Assembly: GCF_030812195.1 (NCBI RefSeq)
Contig: NZ_JAUSSF010000002.1
Location: 496,001-560,000, forward strand
DNA from: Chryseobacterium lathyri
GTDB taxonomy: Bacteria; Bacteroidota; Bacteroidia; Flavobacteriales; Weeksellaceae
DNA length: 64,000 nt
Reading direction: 5' to 3'
The position numbers were made by a program, and so were the translations under genes. The notes under the pieces are model-generated. The model ran no database searches. It was not told where the DNA came from and was given only the letters and a program-made list of their open reading frames with translations. Within the stretch, counting starts at the first letter, position 1. Each line of letters starts with the position of its first letter. This document shows, piece by piece, positions 27,048 to 35,581 of the stretch.

Positions 27048-27749
27048 ATGAAAAAGAATGTATTAAAAATTACAGCTGTTTTAGGTTTAACAACGGTTTT
27101 ACTTAATTCTTGCGGACCAAAAGAAAATACACCATTGGTATATTTTCCTGATATGTACTTTCCTGTAGCTTACGATCCATTGATGAAAGCTCAGGATGCC
27201 TACTCAGATCATGAAAATGAAATTCCTGCTTTCGTTAAAAATAGTTTTGCAACAGGTCTTGCTCCCGTAGAAGGATCAGTTGCTCAAAATAAAGATGGAA
27301 TCTTTGAAGAAGGCTTACTTCCTAAAAATGCAGATCAATACAATGCAGGATATGATGCTTCCAAGAATCTGACAGTATCCCCTCTTAACCCGGCTAATGC
27401 TGCTAAAGATATTGAAAGAGGAAAAATGCTGTTTGATCGTACTTGCGCAACATGCCACGGAACTGGAGGTGATGGACAAGGACCAATTGTACAAAGCGGA
27501 GCTTTCTCTGGTGTACCCAACTATGCTGACAGAGAACTTACTGTAGGATCTGTTCATTATGTATTAACTAACGGTAGAAATGCAATGGGATCTTATGCTG
27601 GCCAGCTTAACCCTGGTGACAGATGGAGAGTAGCAATGTATGTGATGAATGCCTTCAAAAAAGGAGCAGCAGCACCCGCAGCAGCTACAACGGCTACAGC
27701 TACACCAGCTGCCGAAACAACAGAGACTACTACCGCAACTAAAAAATAA
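27048..27749 (+). CDS. actE: Alternative complex III monohaem cytochrome c lipoprotein ActE
   Basis: The 233-residue lipoprotein (LLNSC, Cys22) has one haem-c site, CATCHG at residues 133-138, within a class I cytochrome c fold. The fold's axial methionine is probably in NGRNAMGSY near residue 180. ActE is the likely exit haem toward soluble cytochrome c or an oxidase. The C-terminal 25 residues are an Ala/Thr/Pro-rich flexible tail. The frame is open from ATG 27039, which would overlap actD; ATG 27048, one base after the actD stop, gives a cleaner lipoprotein signal. The N-terminal FPDMYFPVAYDP motif is typical of the family. Confidence 0.92.
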   Translation: MKKNVLKITAVLGLTTVLLNSCGPKENTPLVYFPDMYFPVAYDPLMKAQDAYSDHENEIPAFVKNSFATGLAPVEGSVAQNKDGIFEEGLLPKNADQYNAGYDASKNLTVSPLNPANAAKDIERGKMLFDRTCATCHGTGGDGQGPIVQSGAFSGVPNYADRELTVGSVHYVLTNGRNAMGSYAGQLNPGDRWRVAMYVMNAFKKGAAAPAAATTATATPAAETTETTTATKK

Positions 27750-27757
27750 GAAAAGAA

Positions 27758-29089
27758 ATGTATAGTTTTTCACCAAAATTAAAATCAACTTCTATAATCC
27801 TTCTTGTTGTAGGTTTAGTTCTATTTGCTATCGGCTTCTTCATGAATAAAGGAATGACTACTGAGAGAATAGAGCATATGATGGAAGCGGTTCATTCTGC
27901 TGGCCATACTGCCCCTACACACTCAAGTGAAATGGTAGGACCTCAGGATCATGCTTCTCACTTAGAACATGCAGAGCTTCAGGTTCACAACCAGCCTCTG
28001 GCATCGCTGCATTTTGTAGCTGTCTTTTTCTTTGGAGTTAGTTGTGCTGTATTGTTCTTCTATTGTATTCAGCATGCTGCACACGCAGGTTGGCCTATTA
28101 TTATTACAAGAGTAATGGAAGCTATTGCTTCTTATATCCCATATGGTGGTGCCATTCTGGTTATTATGATGATATTGAATATCACTCACAATGGCCACTT
28201 ATTCCACTGGATGGATCCTGAATTGACAGATCCTAATTCTGCACATTTCGATGTGATCCTTTTCGAAAAGAAAAGATTCTTAAACATTCCTTTCTATGCT
28301 ATCAGAACGATCATTTATGTAGTAGGTGCTTCTTTCTTTGCATGGAAACTTAAAGCCCAGTCTAAGAAAGTAGATGAAACTAAATCTAAAGTAGATTATC
28401 AGATGCTTTACAGATGGGCTGTAGGATACATTGCCTTCTTCGGATTTGCTTCTGCTGCTTGGGCTTGGGACTGGTTAATGTCTATTGACCCTCACTGGTA
28501 TTCTACAATGTATATCTGGTATTCAATGGTAAGCTGCCTTTCAAGTGGAATCGCTGTGATCATCCTTCTAAGTGTTTATCTGAAGAAAAACGGGTTCTTA
28601 CCTCAGTTCAATGACAACCACTTACACGATTTAGGAGTATTCCTTTTCGCTACAAGTATGCTTTGGACGTATACCTGGTTTGCTCAGTTCATGCTTTACT
28701 GGTATGCGAACGTTCCGGAAGAAGTTAACTACTTCTTTGGAAGATTCCAACACTACGGACCTACATTCTTACCAATGCTGATCATCAATTTCTTATTGCC
28801 TTTATTGGTATTAGTAAGCAGCAGCATCAAGAGAAACTACAAAGTAGTAACAACAATGGCTGTAGTGGTTATTTTAGGTCACCTTTTAGATTACTTCAAC
28901 ATGGTAATGCCGGGAACGGTTGGACCTTACTGGAAAAATCCTGAAGTATTCCTATTAATAGCGGGAGCTGTTCTATTCGTAGCAGGATTATTTATGTTTA
29001 CTGTATTAAGCGCTTTATCTAAATTAAAGTTGATCCCTACAGGAAACCCATTCTTACACGAATCTGAAATTTATGAGTATCCTTTCTAA
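27758..29089 (+). CDS. actF: Alternative complex III membrane subunit ActF
   Basis: The 443-residue protein has about ten membrane helices and is an NrfD-superfamily relative of ActC, normally about the same size. A periplasmic His-rich loop follows helix 1 (EHMMEAVHSAGHTAPTH, near residues 38-55). The helix beginning WDWLMSIDPHWYSTMYIWY is the conserved ActF block. It starts 8 bp after actE, ends the operon and is followed by a strong terminator. In several Flavobacteriia the cytochrome oxidase genes follow, but not here. Confidence 0.93.
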   Translation: MYSFSPKLKSTSIILLVVGLVLFAIGFFMNKGMTTERIEHMMEAVHSAGHTAPTHSSEMVGPQDHASHLEHAELQVHNQPLASLHFVAVFFFGVSCAVLFFYCIQHAAHAGWPIIITRVMEAIASYIPYGGAILVIMMILNITHNGHLFHWMDPELTDPNSAHFDVILFEKKRFLNIPFYAIRTIIYVVGASFFAWKLKAQSKKVDETKSKVDYQMLYRWAVGYIAFFGFASAAWAWDWLMSIDPHWYSTMYIWYSMVSCLSSGIAVIILLSVYLKKNGFLPQFNDNHLHDLGVFLFATSMLWTYTWFAQFMLYWYANVPEEVNYFFGRFQHYGPTFLPMLIINFLLPLLVLVSSSIKRNYKVVTTMAVVVILGHLLDYFNMVMPGTVGPYWKNPEVFLLIAGAVLFVAGLFMFTVLSALSKLKLIPTGNPFLHESEIYEYPF

Positions 29090-29113
29090 GGATTTGTAAC
29101 AGAAATAAAATAA

Positions 29114-29144
29114 AAAAGACTGATTGTAATGATCAGTCTTTTTT
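29114..29144 (+). terminator. Intrinsic terminator of actABCDEF
   Basis: An 11-bp perfect inverted repeat (AAAAGACTGAT / ATCAGTCTTTT) with a 7-nt loop continues into a T run, 24 bp past actF. Confidence 0.9.
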
Positions 29145-29260
29145 TTATGCCATATATGTGAATATTTAAACTGTTCAGGCAACCATTTTGAATTTTGGAT
29201 GTCTTCATAATAAAGCTGATAAATTATTTCATCAAAACCAAACTAAAACGGAATATCATT

Positions 29261-30274
29261 ATGAAACGAAACTATCTGATCTCTACCCTGTTCATTTTCC
29301 TGTTTAGCCTCATTCAGGCACAAACCATAACTTTCGTGTCAGAGCAAACGAATAAACCACTTCCTAAAGTTTCAGTCTTTGGGAAAGACGGAAGTATCCT
29401 TGCTTTTTCTGATATTGACGGAAAAATTGATAAACAGGCAATATCCCCTGCTCAGGAAAAGTTCCAACTGGTTTACAATAACTTCCCTGTTGCCCTTCTC
29501 TCCTATTCAGAGCTCAGTCAGGAGGTCATTAAAATCAATGATCAGGTCCAGGAAATAGAAACCGTAGTCATTAAGAATACAAAGCCAGCAAAATATATTG
29601 TTATCAAAGGAAATTTCAATGCCTACGTAACAGTGAACAATAAGCTCAACAGCTACGCAGATGGAGTCGTAACTTATGTTTTCGATAACAAAACCAAAAA
29701 ACTAAAAAGTACAAATGTTGAGCAATATAGAGTCTTCAGGTTAGAAGTTAAAAATGAAAAGAAAGAAACCTCAACATGGGATTACGGCAGCTCCTTACAG
29801 CTCCCGAAGCTCAAAAATGTAGGAAATCCCGAAGAATACAAGACCAAAAGAAATACCATCAAAGAACTAAAAGGCGACCGCAAAGATCAGATTGAAGTAA
29901 CAGGAGCCGCTCTTCAGGAAAAAGAGTTTTCCATGTTCGGATTCAGATTTTATGATATCCGGACGATACTCAATATGTCTTTTGAAAAAGGGTCAGAAAA
30001 AAGCCTGAAAGATTTCCTTGAATACAATGAGGTAGCTTTTGTAAAACTTAAACACAAAAGCGAACCGAATTACAACCAGATCATTCTTTACAATAACTTT
30101 TATCCATCAGAACTTAATTTCAGTAACAATGATGATATAGAAAAAGTAAAATTCAATAAGGATAACAGCAATTACAAAACTCAATACTGGCAAGAATCTT
30201 CTTTTCCCAATATGCAGAATATTTTCAGCTCCTTTTTCAAAGATGATCTGAAAGAGCAGCCGAATAAGAAATAG
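29261..30274 (+). CDS. Secreted protein with carboxypeptidase-regulatory-like N-terminal domain, function unknown
   Basis: The 337-residue protein has a signal peptide (about 1-20, ending IQAQ). A short beta-sandwich-like region follows, starting TITFVSEQTNKPLPKVSVFG and including SDIDGKI, the pattern of CarboxypepD-regulatory-like domains that precede TonB-dependent receptors or peptidases. The remainder (from about residue 110) is Lys/Asn/Tyr-rich and matches no family I recognise. It has no barrel or T9SS sorting motif. The frame is open from a TTG at 29195, but ATG 29261 places the signal peptide correctly. It is a single gene, possibly periplasmic. Confidence 0.65.
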   Translation: MKRNYLISTLFIFLFSLIQAQTITFVSEQTNKPLPKVSVFGKDGSILAFSDIDGKIDKQAISPAQEKFQLVYNNFPVALLSYSELSQEVIKINDQVQEIETVVIKNTKPAKYIVIKGNFNAYVTVNNKLNSYADGVVTYVFDNKTKKLKSTNVEQYRVFRLEVKNEKKETSTWDYGSSLQLPKLKNVGNPEEYKTKRNTIKELKGDRKDQIEVTGAALQEKEFSMFGFRFYDIRTILNMSFEKGSEKSLKDFLEYNEVAFVKLKHKSEPNYNQIILYNNFYPSELNFSNNDDIEKVKFNKDNSNYKTQYWQESSFPNMQNIFSSFFKDDLKEQPNKK

Positions 30275-30362
30275 GAACTCAGAAAGACAACCGCCATTAA
30301 ACAGTTCAGCAAAAAGCGCCGGCGCCTATTTATGCATTCGGATCTTAGAAATCGCTTATTTA

Positions 30363-30475
30363 TATTTTTGTTTTTGTAATTTAGTAAACCGTCGCTGTTT
30401 TACACGGTAGTAAGTAATTGAAAGTTCCGGCTTTTCATTCCACTACTTAGTAAGTTGTTCGGACTTTAGTGAAAT
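30363..30475. promoter_or_regulatory. Regulatory region upstream of the Crp-like gene
   Basis: The 225-bp gap before the Crp-like gene holds a TATTTTTG element (30363-30370), an ACCGT/ACGGT inverted pair (30388-30408) and three TAGTAA copies (30382, 30408, 30448). The function of the repeats is unknown; they could form an operator. Confidence 0.3.
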
Positions 30476-30499
30476 TTATAAACATTACACCTTACAAAC

Positions 30500-31060
30500 A
30501 TGAACATTGTAGATTTTTTTGAATCAAAGAACTTATTGAATGACATTGAGGCGAAAGAATTGGCAAAATGTATCCGTAGAAAAGAAATTCCTAAGAAAGA
30601 ATTAATTCTGAGCATTGAAAATACTTCCAAACAGCTCTATTTTATTGAACAGGGCATAGCACGAGTATTTTATAATAAAAAAGAGAAAGACGTAACTTTA
30701 TATTTTTTGCAGGAAAATATGATAGGGCTTCCCATTGAGAGCATTTTTTATCATAATACCTGTAAGTTCGGAATTGAGGCATTGTCGGAAACAAAGGTTG
30801 CAGTAATTGACTACGAACAGTGGATCAATATTATCAGTAATAATCCATCCATGCAGGAATTCATTTATCGTGGAATGATTGACTATATCAAAAAATCAAA
30901 TGACCGGATTTACAACCTTAAATTTCAAACACCAAAAGAAAGATATGAAGCCTTTCTGCTCGAAATGCCCGATTATCTTTCAGATGTTCCATTGGGAAAT
31001 ATCGCCTCTTATCTGGGAATGACGCAAGAGACATTAAGTAGATTGAGAAATAAAAAATAA
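30500..31060 (+). CDS. Crp/Fnr-family transcriptional regulator
   Basis: The 186-residue protein has an N-terminal cyclic-nucleotide-binding-like beta barrel (about 15-115, with LYFIEQGIARVFY and IEALSETKVAVID). A connecting helix follows, then a short C-terminal helix-turn-helix (DVPLGNIASYLGMTQETLSRLRNKK) that ends exactly at the recognition helix. It lacks the Fnr-type Cys cluster, so the ligand is unknown. This short form is common in Bacteroidota, usually beside a gene it controls. Here the neighbour 69 bp downstream is an AHL-lactonase-like hydrolase, a candidate target. Confidence 0.85.
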   Translation: MNIVDFFESKNLLNDIEAKELAKCIRRKEIPKKELILSIENTSKQLYFIEQGIARVFYNKKEKDVTLYFLQENMIGLPIESIFYHNTCKFGIEALSETKVAVIDYEQWINIISNNPSMQEFIYRGMIDYIKKSNDRIYNLKFQTPKERYEAFLLEMPDYLSDVPLGNIASYLGMTQETLSRLRNKK

Positions 31061-31129
31061 CCCGCTTTTGATTTCAATCAAAAATCTCCTGTAAAAGTCA
31101 TTATAAATTTACCCAAAAATAAATTCATA

Positions 31130-31942
31130 ATGATCAAGGTACACATATTACATTGCGGGCAGGTAAGAGTAGATAGCTCACTCCCTTTTCACGAAAACAG
31201 CATTAATCCTTTAGCCTATACAGGATTATTTAGAAGCAAAAAACATCAGGTTTGGCTTCCTGTTTCAGTTTATTTAATAGAACACCCAAAAGGTCTTGTT
31301 CTAATAGATACAGGATGGAATTCTGATGTTAGAAGCCATCAGAAAGAGCATCTCGGATTTCTGCAATATTCTGTAAGCAGAGCTTTGTTACCGGATGGCG
31401 ATGCTATAAACGAGCAATTAGAAAAATTAGGGTATAAAACCTCCGATATTGATTATTTAGTACTAAGCCATATGCACGCTGACCATGTAAGTGGTATAAA
31501 GCTGGTAAAAGATGCTAAAAAGATTCTGGTAAGTGATTTAGAATGGAAAGAAACCCAGGATAGATCAATGCGATATGTAAAAAGCATGTGGAAGGGCATT
31601 GATTTTGAATTATTTAGCTTTAACAAGACAGGAATAGGGCCGGAAGGGTTGTCTTACGATTTGTTTGATGACGGAACAGTAGTATTTGTTTCTACACCAG
31701 GTCATACAATGGGACTTGCATCGACTATAATAAAAAATAAAGAAAATTTTGTACTCTTAGCCAGTGACGTAGGTTATGCAAAAAAATCGTGGGAACAGAT
31801 GATTTTACCCGGTGTTCAGGTAGATAAGCATAGAGTAGCAAACTCATTAAAGTGGGTTAAAAGTGAAAGTGAAAAACCAACTTGTATAGAAGCCATTGCC
31901 AATCATGATCCTGAAATGAAGCCTCATGTTATAGAGCTATAG
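31130..31942 (+). CDS. N-acyl-homoserine-lactonase-like MBL-fold metallohydrolase
   Basis: The 270-residue metallo-beta-lactamase-fold protein has the full dinuclear zinc site: SHMHADH (His114, His116, Asp118, His119), PGHTMG (His192), ASDVGY (Asp213) and NHDPE (His259). The LIDTGWNSD block is typical of the AHL lactonase branch (AiiA/AttM-like). AiiA-type enzymes open the lactone ring of acyl-homoserine lactones; other lactones are also possible. Flavobacteria generally do not make AHLs, so quorum quenching of neighbours is a plausible role (inference). It follows a Crp/Fnr regulator. No signal peptide is seen, so it is cytoplasmic. Confidence 0.85.
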   Translation: MIKVHILHCGQVRVDSSLPFHENSINPLAYTGLFRSKKHQVWLPVSVYLIEHPKGLVLIDTGWNSDVRSHQKEHLGFLQYSVSRALLPDGDAINEQLEKLGYKTSDIDYLVLSHMHADHVSGIKLVKDAKKILVSDLEWKETQDRSMRYVKSMWKGIDFELFSFNKTGIGPEGLSYDLFDDGTVVFVSTPGHTMGLASTIIKNKENFVLLASDVGYAKKSWEQMILPGVQVDKHRVANSLKWVKSESEKPTCIEAIANHDPEMKPHVIEL

Positions 31943-32165
31943 AAATTCCAAAAAAATATTTTTCAGAAAGACAAGAGTCAATGATTATTGAAAGTTCTCA
32001 TTATCATTTAATTTAATGCCATCCAATAATTTTAAACCACATAAAATCAGCTCCGGTGATTCGGGTATTTCACCATTCCCTTCTTAAATACTTCAATGAT
32101 CAATTACTTTTTTTCACTAAAAACATAAAAGAAAAATAAAAACTCACTATTAATAAAGGTTTTAT

Positions 32166-32173
32166 TAAATTTG
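32166..32173 (+). promoter_or_regulatory. Promoter -7 element of the lipoprotein-apt unit
   Basis: TAAATTTG fits TAnnTTTG and ends 16 nt before the ATG at 32190. The rest of the 247-bp gap from 31943 shows no gene. Confidence 0.5.
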
Positions 32174-32189
32174 CAATAAACAAAATAAA

Positions 32190-33383
32190 ATGAAAAAGTT
32201 TTCTTTTCTACTTGTTCTCAGTCTGTTGCTATTTACAGCATGCAGGAAGGATCATGTAGATGCTACGAATACTAAAACGCTGCAGTCAAGTATCAATGAT
32301 ATGACTTCAAGCCTTTCAACAATTAAACAGATTAAATTCAATGAAGCGCTTTATATTCTGAAGACGTTCGGTGTAGAGGCAGACGGTGATGTGGAAGAAC
32401 TTAAAGCTCTTGGAAAGCTTATCGACGGAAAAAAGGTGCCTGAAATCCTTACACTGGCCGATGAAGTTGCACAGAAAAACGGAATCGAATGGGCCAGTAC
32501 CTCCCCACCTTCTCTTGGAGAAATGAATATCTTCGGGGATGATAAAGCTAAAGAAACCGATGCAAATGATGTAAAGGCAAGCTCACTAAGCATTATCACC
32601 AGACCAACCGGCGATGACGGATCCGGAGCTCCTATAGCCATTCAGATCGTACCGAGACTTGTAGATGGTTCAGGAAACCCTGTTTCATTTACCGGGGCGG
32701 GACTGGAAGCTACTTTGGAAGTATTCAGTAATGGGGTAAAACTTTCTACAGCAAAAAACCTGATGCAGGATAATAATTTTAAGGGATTCAATTTAAAATT
32801 CTCTTCAATTCCTGCAGCAAAAGTGGTAGACAATAAAATAGATATTACCGTTTCAGTAAAAACTACGGCCAAGACATTCAAAATGTCTAAGATAGGACTC
32901 GATGTCAATCCGTCAGCCTTAAAAGTTCCTGCTGTACCTAAAAATGATTCAACGGCCGTGACACAGGATCCTAACGCTGTAATCGATCCAAATAATCCTA
33001 CAGCTACAACACCTGCGGATCCAAACGCTCCTACCACAGCACCAACTGCTCCTAAACAGCCGGCAGCAGATCCTAAAAGCACAGTAAGTAAGTTCTTAAG
33101 CAGTGTAAGCTCTCAAAACCTTAAGGCAGCCTATGAAACTTCAAGCAACCCTAATTGGGGAAGCTACGAATCATTCTCCAATCCTACTTCAGGCTTTGGA
33201 TCTGTAAAAAATGTAAGTGTAAAAAATATTACCACCAATGCTGCCAATTCTGGCGGCGCCAGTGTAAACGCAACATATGACGTAACAGATAAGAACGGAA
33301 AAACAACTTCTTTAAAGGTAACTTTCGGACTTAAAAATGTAAATGGAGACTGGAAAATTTCCAGCTATAAAATAAACCCTTAA
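32190..33383 (+). CDS. Lipoprotein with Pro/Thr-rich linker and C-terminal NTF2-like domain, function unknown
   Basis: The 397-residue lipoprotein (LLLFTAC, Cys18) has three visible parts. The first is a helical N-terminal region (about 30-100) resembling a conserved alanine/leucine heptad. The second is a beta-rich middle (about 125-245). A low-complexity linker rich in Pro, Thr, Asn and Ala (about 250-295) leads to the third, a C-terminal domain (STVSKFLSSVSSQNL to GDWKISSYKI) that looks like a DUF4878/NTF2-like fold. Its stop codon overlaps the apt start by one base. I do not recognise a characterised homologue. The overlap suggests co-expression with adenine salvage, but no functional link is evident. 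Confidence 0.65.
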   Translation: MKKFSFLLVLSLLLFTACRKDHVDATNTKTLQSSINDMTSSLSTIKQIKFNEALYILKTFGVEADGDVEELKALGKLIDGKKVPEILTLADEVAQKNGIEWASTSPPSLGEMNIFGDDKAKETDANDVKASSLSIITRPTGDDGSGAPIAIQIVPRLVDGSGNPVSFTGAGLEATLEVFSNGVKLSTAKNLMQDNNFKGFNLKFSSIPAAKVVDNKIDITVSVKTTAKTFKMSKIGLDVNPSALKVPAVPKNDSTAVTQDPNAVIDPNNPTATTPADPNAPTTAPTAPKQPAADPKSTVSKFLSSVSSQNLKAAYETSSNPNWGSYESFSNPTSGFGSVKNVSVKNITTNAANSGGASVNATYDVTDKNGKTTSLKVTFGLKNVNGDWKISSYKINP

Positions 33384-33919
33384 TGGCTTCACAAGAACTG
33401 ATCAAAAGACTCGAACAAACCATTGAAAACATTCCTGATTTTCCCATCCCGGGAATTCAATTCAAGGATATTTCACCTATTTTCCTGGATCCGAAGCTTT
33501 ATGAGGATGTCATCACAGAACTCGCCGCTTTCAGTAAAGGAAAAATAGATGCCGTATGCGGAATAGAAAGTCGTGGTTATCTCTTCGGAATTGCCATAGC
33601 CGTTGCTTTGGAAGTTCCTTTCATTTTAATCAGAAAAGCAGGAAAGCTTCCCCCACCGGTCGCTTCAGAAAAATATGATCTTGAATACGGAAGTGCTATC
33701 ATTGAAACCCGTGAAGGACAGATCAAAAAAGGCCAGAGGATCCTGATCCATGATGACCTTCTGGCAACCGGCGGAACTACAGAGGCAGCCGCCAAACTTG
33801 TGGAAAAGCAAGGGGCAACCGTTTCGCAATTCAGTTTTCTTATTGGTCTGAAAAATTTGGAGGGTCATGAAAAACTGAAAAAATTCAATGCTGAAATCTA
33901 TAACATTTTAGAATTTTAA
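33383..33919 (+). CDS. apt: Adenine phosphoribosyltransferase
   Basis: Apt converts adenine and PRPP to AMP in purine salvage. The 178-residue protein has the normal length, an FPIPGIQFKDISPIF start, the CGIESRGYLFG block, and the PRPP-binding motif RILIHDDLLATGGTTEAA near residues 115-132. It starts on the last base of the preceding lipoprotein stop codon (TAATG), so translation is likely coupled. It uses the product of prs, encoded elsewhere in the window. Confidence 0.96.
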   Translation: MASQELIKRLEQTIENIPDFPIPGIQFKDISPIFLDPKLYEDVITELAAFSKGKIDAVCGIESRGYLFGIAIAVALEVPFILIRKAGKLPPPVASEKYDLEYGSAIIETREGQIKKGQRILIHDDLLATGGTTEAAAKLVEKQGATVSQFSFLIGLKNLEGHEKLKKFNAEIYNILEF

Positions 33920-34077
33920 TCCAAGGAATATGAAAAAGGACAACTCCGGCCAGCATGACAACAGTTAATGGACTTTAAAAATATAATATTAATATGTCAC
34001 GTACACCAGAGTCGGAGCGTTTTTACCATTCATATTTGACAATCCACAACATTTTCACAATAATACTTCAAAGTATT

Positions 34078-34107
34078 TTGTAAATCATTCAGAAACAATT
34101 AAATTTG
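34078..34107 (+). promoter_or_regulatory. Promoter of the TPR protein-ribH unit
   Basis: TTG at 34078-34080 and TAAATTTG at 34100-34107 are separated by 19 nt, an exact match to the Bacteroidota -33/-7 spacing. The ATG follows 21 nt later. Confidence 0.75.
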
Positions 34108-34128
34108 CATTTCAATTTTTAAGAATTT

Positions 34129-34836
34129 ATGGCAAAATTGGGAAAGAATGCTCCAAATGAGCAAGAAGGTAAAGAAACAGTTGAGTTCTTTAAAGACCTT
34201 GACAGAGAGGCTTTAAACACTGAGAGATTCCTTGAGAAATATTCAAAGCAAATAGGTATTGTATTTGGGGTATTGGTTTTGGGTGTTTTAGGGTTCTTTG
34301 CTTACAAACAGTTTGTAGTAGCTCCTAAGAACGTTGAAGCTGTAAAAAGCTTCCTTGCTGCTCAGAAAAAACAAACAGAGGGTAAGGATAAAGAAGCTTT
34401 AGGCGGAAAATCTGCAGCCAACCCGGGTTTTGTAGGGACATATAATGAATATTCAAACACGAAGATTGGTGAACTTTCTGCTTACAATGCAGGTTTATTA
34501 AAATTCAAAGAAGGAAAATTTCAGGAAGCCTATGATCTTTTAGACAAATTTTCATCCGACAACAAAACTTTAATGGCTTTGAAATTCGGTGCTATGGCAG
34601 ATGCAAAATCAGGTCTTAATAAAAATGACGAAGCTCTTTCCTTATTGGACAAAGCATCAACTGCTTCAGACGATCCTTACACCACTTACTATTTCACAAG
34701 AAAAGCAGGTATTGTGGCATTAGGATTAAAGAAAAATGCAGAAGCTAAAAAATATTTCTCTGCAATTGACGAGAAATATCAGGACTATGATAACGGAATG
34801 TCTGATTCTTATATTGAAATGACTAAATACTTTTAA
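34129..34836 (+). CDS. Membrane-anchored tetratricopeptide-repeat protein (YfgM-like)
   Basis: The 235-residue protein has a charged cytoplasmic N-terminus, one membrane helix (about 42-60) and an outward C-terminal domain with TPR-like helical pairs (AYNAGLLKFKEGKFQEAYDLLDKF; LNKNDEALSLLDKAS). This is the topology of YfgM, an inner-membrane periplasmic chaperone linked to the Sec translocon in E. coli. Homology to YfgM itself is not certain. It begins 21 nt after a consensus promoter and ends 3 bp before ribH, so the two are co-transcribed, an arrangement I recall from other Flavobacteriia. Confidence 0.8.
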   Translation: MAKLGKNAPNEQEGKETVEFFKDLDREALNTERFLEKYSKQIGIVFGVLVLGVLGFFAYKQFVVAPKNVEAVKSFLAAQKKQTEGKDKEALGGKSAANPGFVGTYNEYSNTKIGELSAYNAGLLKFKEGKFQEAYDLLDKFSSDNKTLMALKFGAMADAKSGLNKNDEALSLLDKASTASDDPYTTYYFTRKAGIVALGLKKNAEAKKYFSAIDEKYQDYDNGMSDSYIEMTKYF

Positions 34837-34839
34837 AAA

Positions 34840-35358
34840 ATGGCAACAGTTAATCTTTCCGATTACAAGCCACTTCATATAACAAATGCCGAAGATTTTT
34901 CTATCGGCATTGTTTTTTCTGAGTGGAATGATTTTATAACGTACAATCTTCGTGATGCAGCCCTTGAAATCCTTGAAAAAGAAGGGGTAAAACCAGAAAA
35001 CATTAAGCTTTTCCCGGTTCCGGGCGCATTTGAGCTGAACTACGCCAGCATGCAGCTGTGCAAAGAAAGAAAATACGACGCAGTAATTGCTATCGGATGT
35101 GTGATCCGAGGCGAAACCCCCCACTTTGACTTTGTCTGCTCTGCAGTAGCACAAGGTATTAAAGACTGTAATATCCTAACGGATACTCCTACTATTTTCT
35201 GCGTATTGACGGATGACACTAAAGAACAGTCTATTGCCAGAAGCGGCGGAGATTTAGGAAATAAAGGTGTAGAAGCAGCCGTAACCGCACTTAGAATGAT
35301 TGATTTCAAAAAAAGCATGTCAGACAAAAAAGGGAATATCGGCTTCGGACATTCTTAA
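34840..35358 (+). CDS. ribH: 6,7-dimethyl-8-ribityllumazine synthase
   Basis: RibH joins 5-amino-6-ribitylaminouracil to dihydroxybutanone phosphate, the penultimate step of riboflavin synthesis, in a 60-mer or pentamer. The 172-residue protein has FSEWNDFIT, VPGAFELNYA, and IGCVIRGETPHFDFVC with the catalytic His. It is slightly longer than the usual 155-160 residues at both ends. Other rib genes are not in the window, and no FMN riboswitch precedes this operon, which instead has a plain consensus promoter before the TPR gene. Confidence 0.95.
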   Translation: MATVNLSDYKPLHITNAEDFSIGIVFSEWNDFITYNLRDAALEILEKEGVKPENIKLFPVPGAFELNYASMQLCKERKYDAVIAIGCVIRGETPHFDFVCSAVAQGIKDCNILTDTPTIFCVLTDDTKEQSIARSGGDLGNKGVEAAVTALRMIDFKKSMSDKKGNIGFGHS

Positions 35359-35382
35359 TCTTAATACATTTTAACAACATAC

Positions 35383-35410
35383 AGGGCTATTTTTTTAATA
35401 GTCCTTTTTT
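35383..35410 (+). terminator. Intrinsic terminator after ribH
   Basis: AGGGCTATT / AATAGTCCT forms a 9-bp stem with one G-U pair and a T5 loop, followed by TTTTT. It lies 24 bp past the stop. The remaining AT-rich sequence before 35548 shows no gene. Confidence 0.75.
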
Positions 35411-35547
35411 ATTTTTATAATGTTTTTTCCTCTTCTACTACTCGTTTGCGCAATTATGGAATAAATTAATTATTTATTAATAATTCATAAAAATTATAAG
35501 AAATATCAGATTTCTGCTTTTTTTCATTAAAAGTTGCAGACAAAAAC

Positions 35548-35555
35548 TATCTTTG
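35548..35555 (+). promoter_or_regulatory. Promoter -7 element of the LTA-synthase-like gene
   Basis: TATCTTTG fits TAnnTTTG and ends 26 nt before the ATG at 35582. It overlaps the open frame that extends to 35534, so the upstream TTG start is unlikely. Confidence 0.5.
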
Positions 35556-35581
35556 CGCGAATTAACTCAGACTTATTGTAC

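Noticed and set aside
32642..33082. Minus-strand open frame of 146 codons
   Set aside because: It is antisense to the Pro/Thr-rich lipoprotein linker; the length comes from biased composition.
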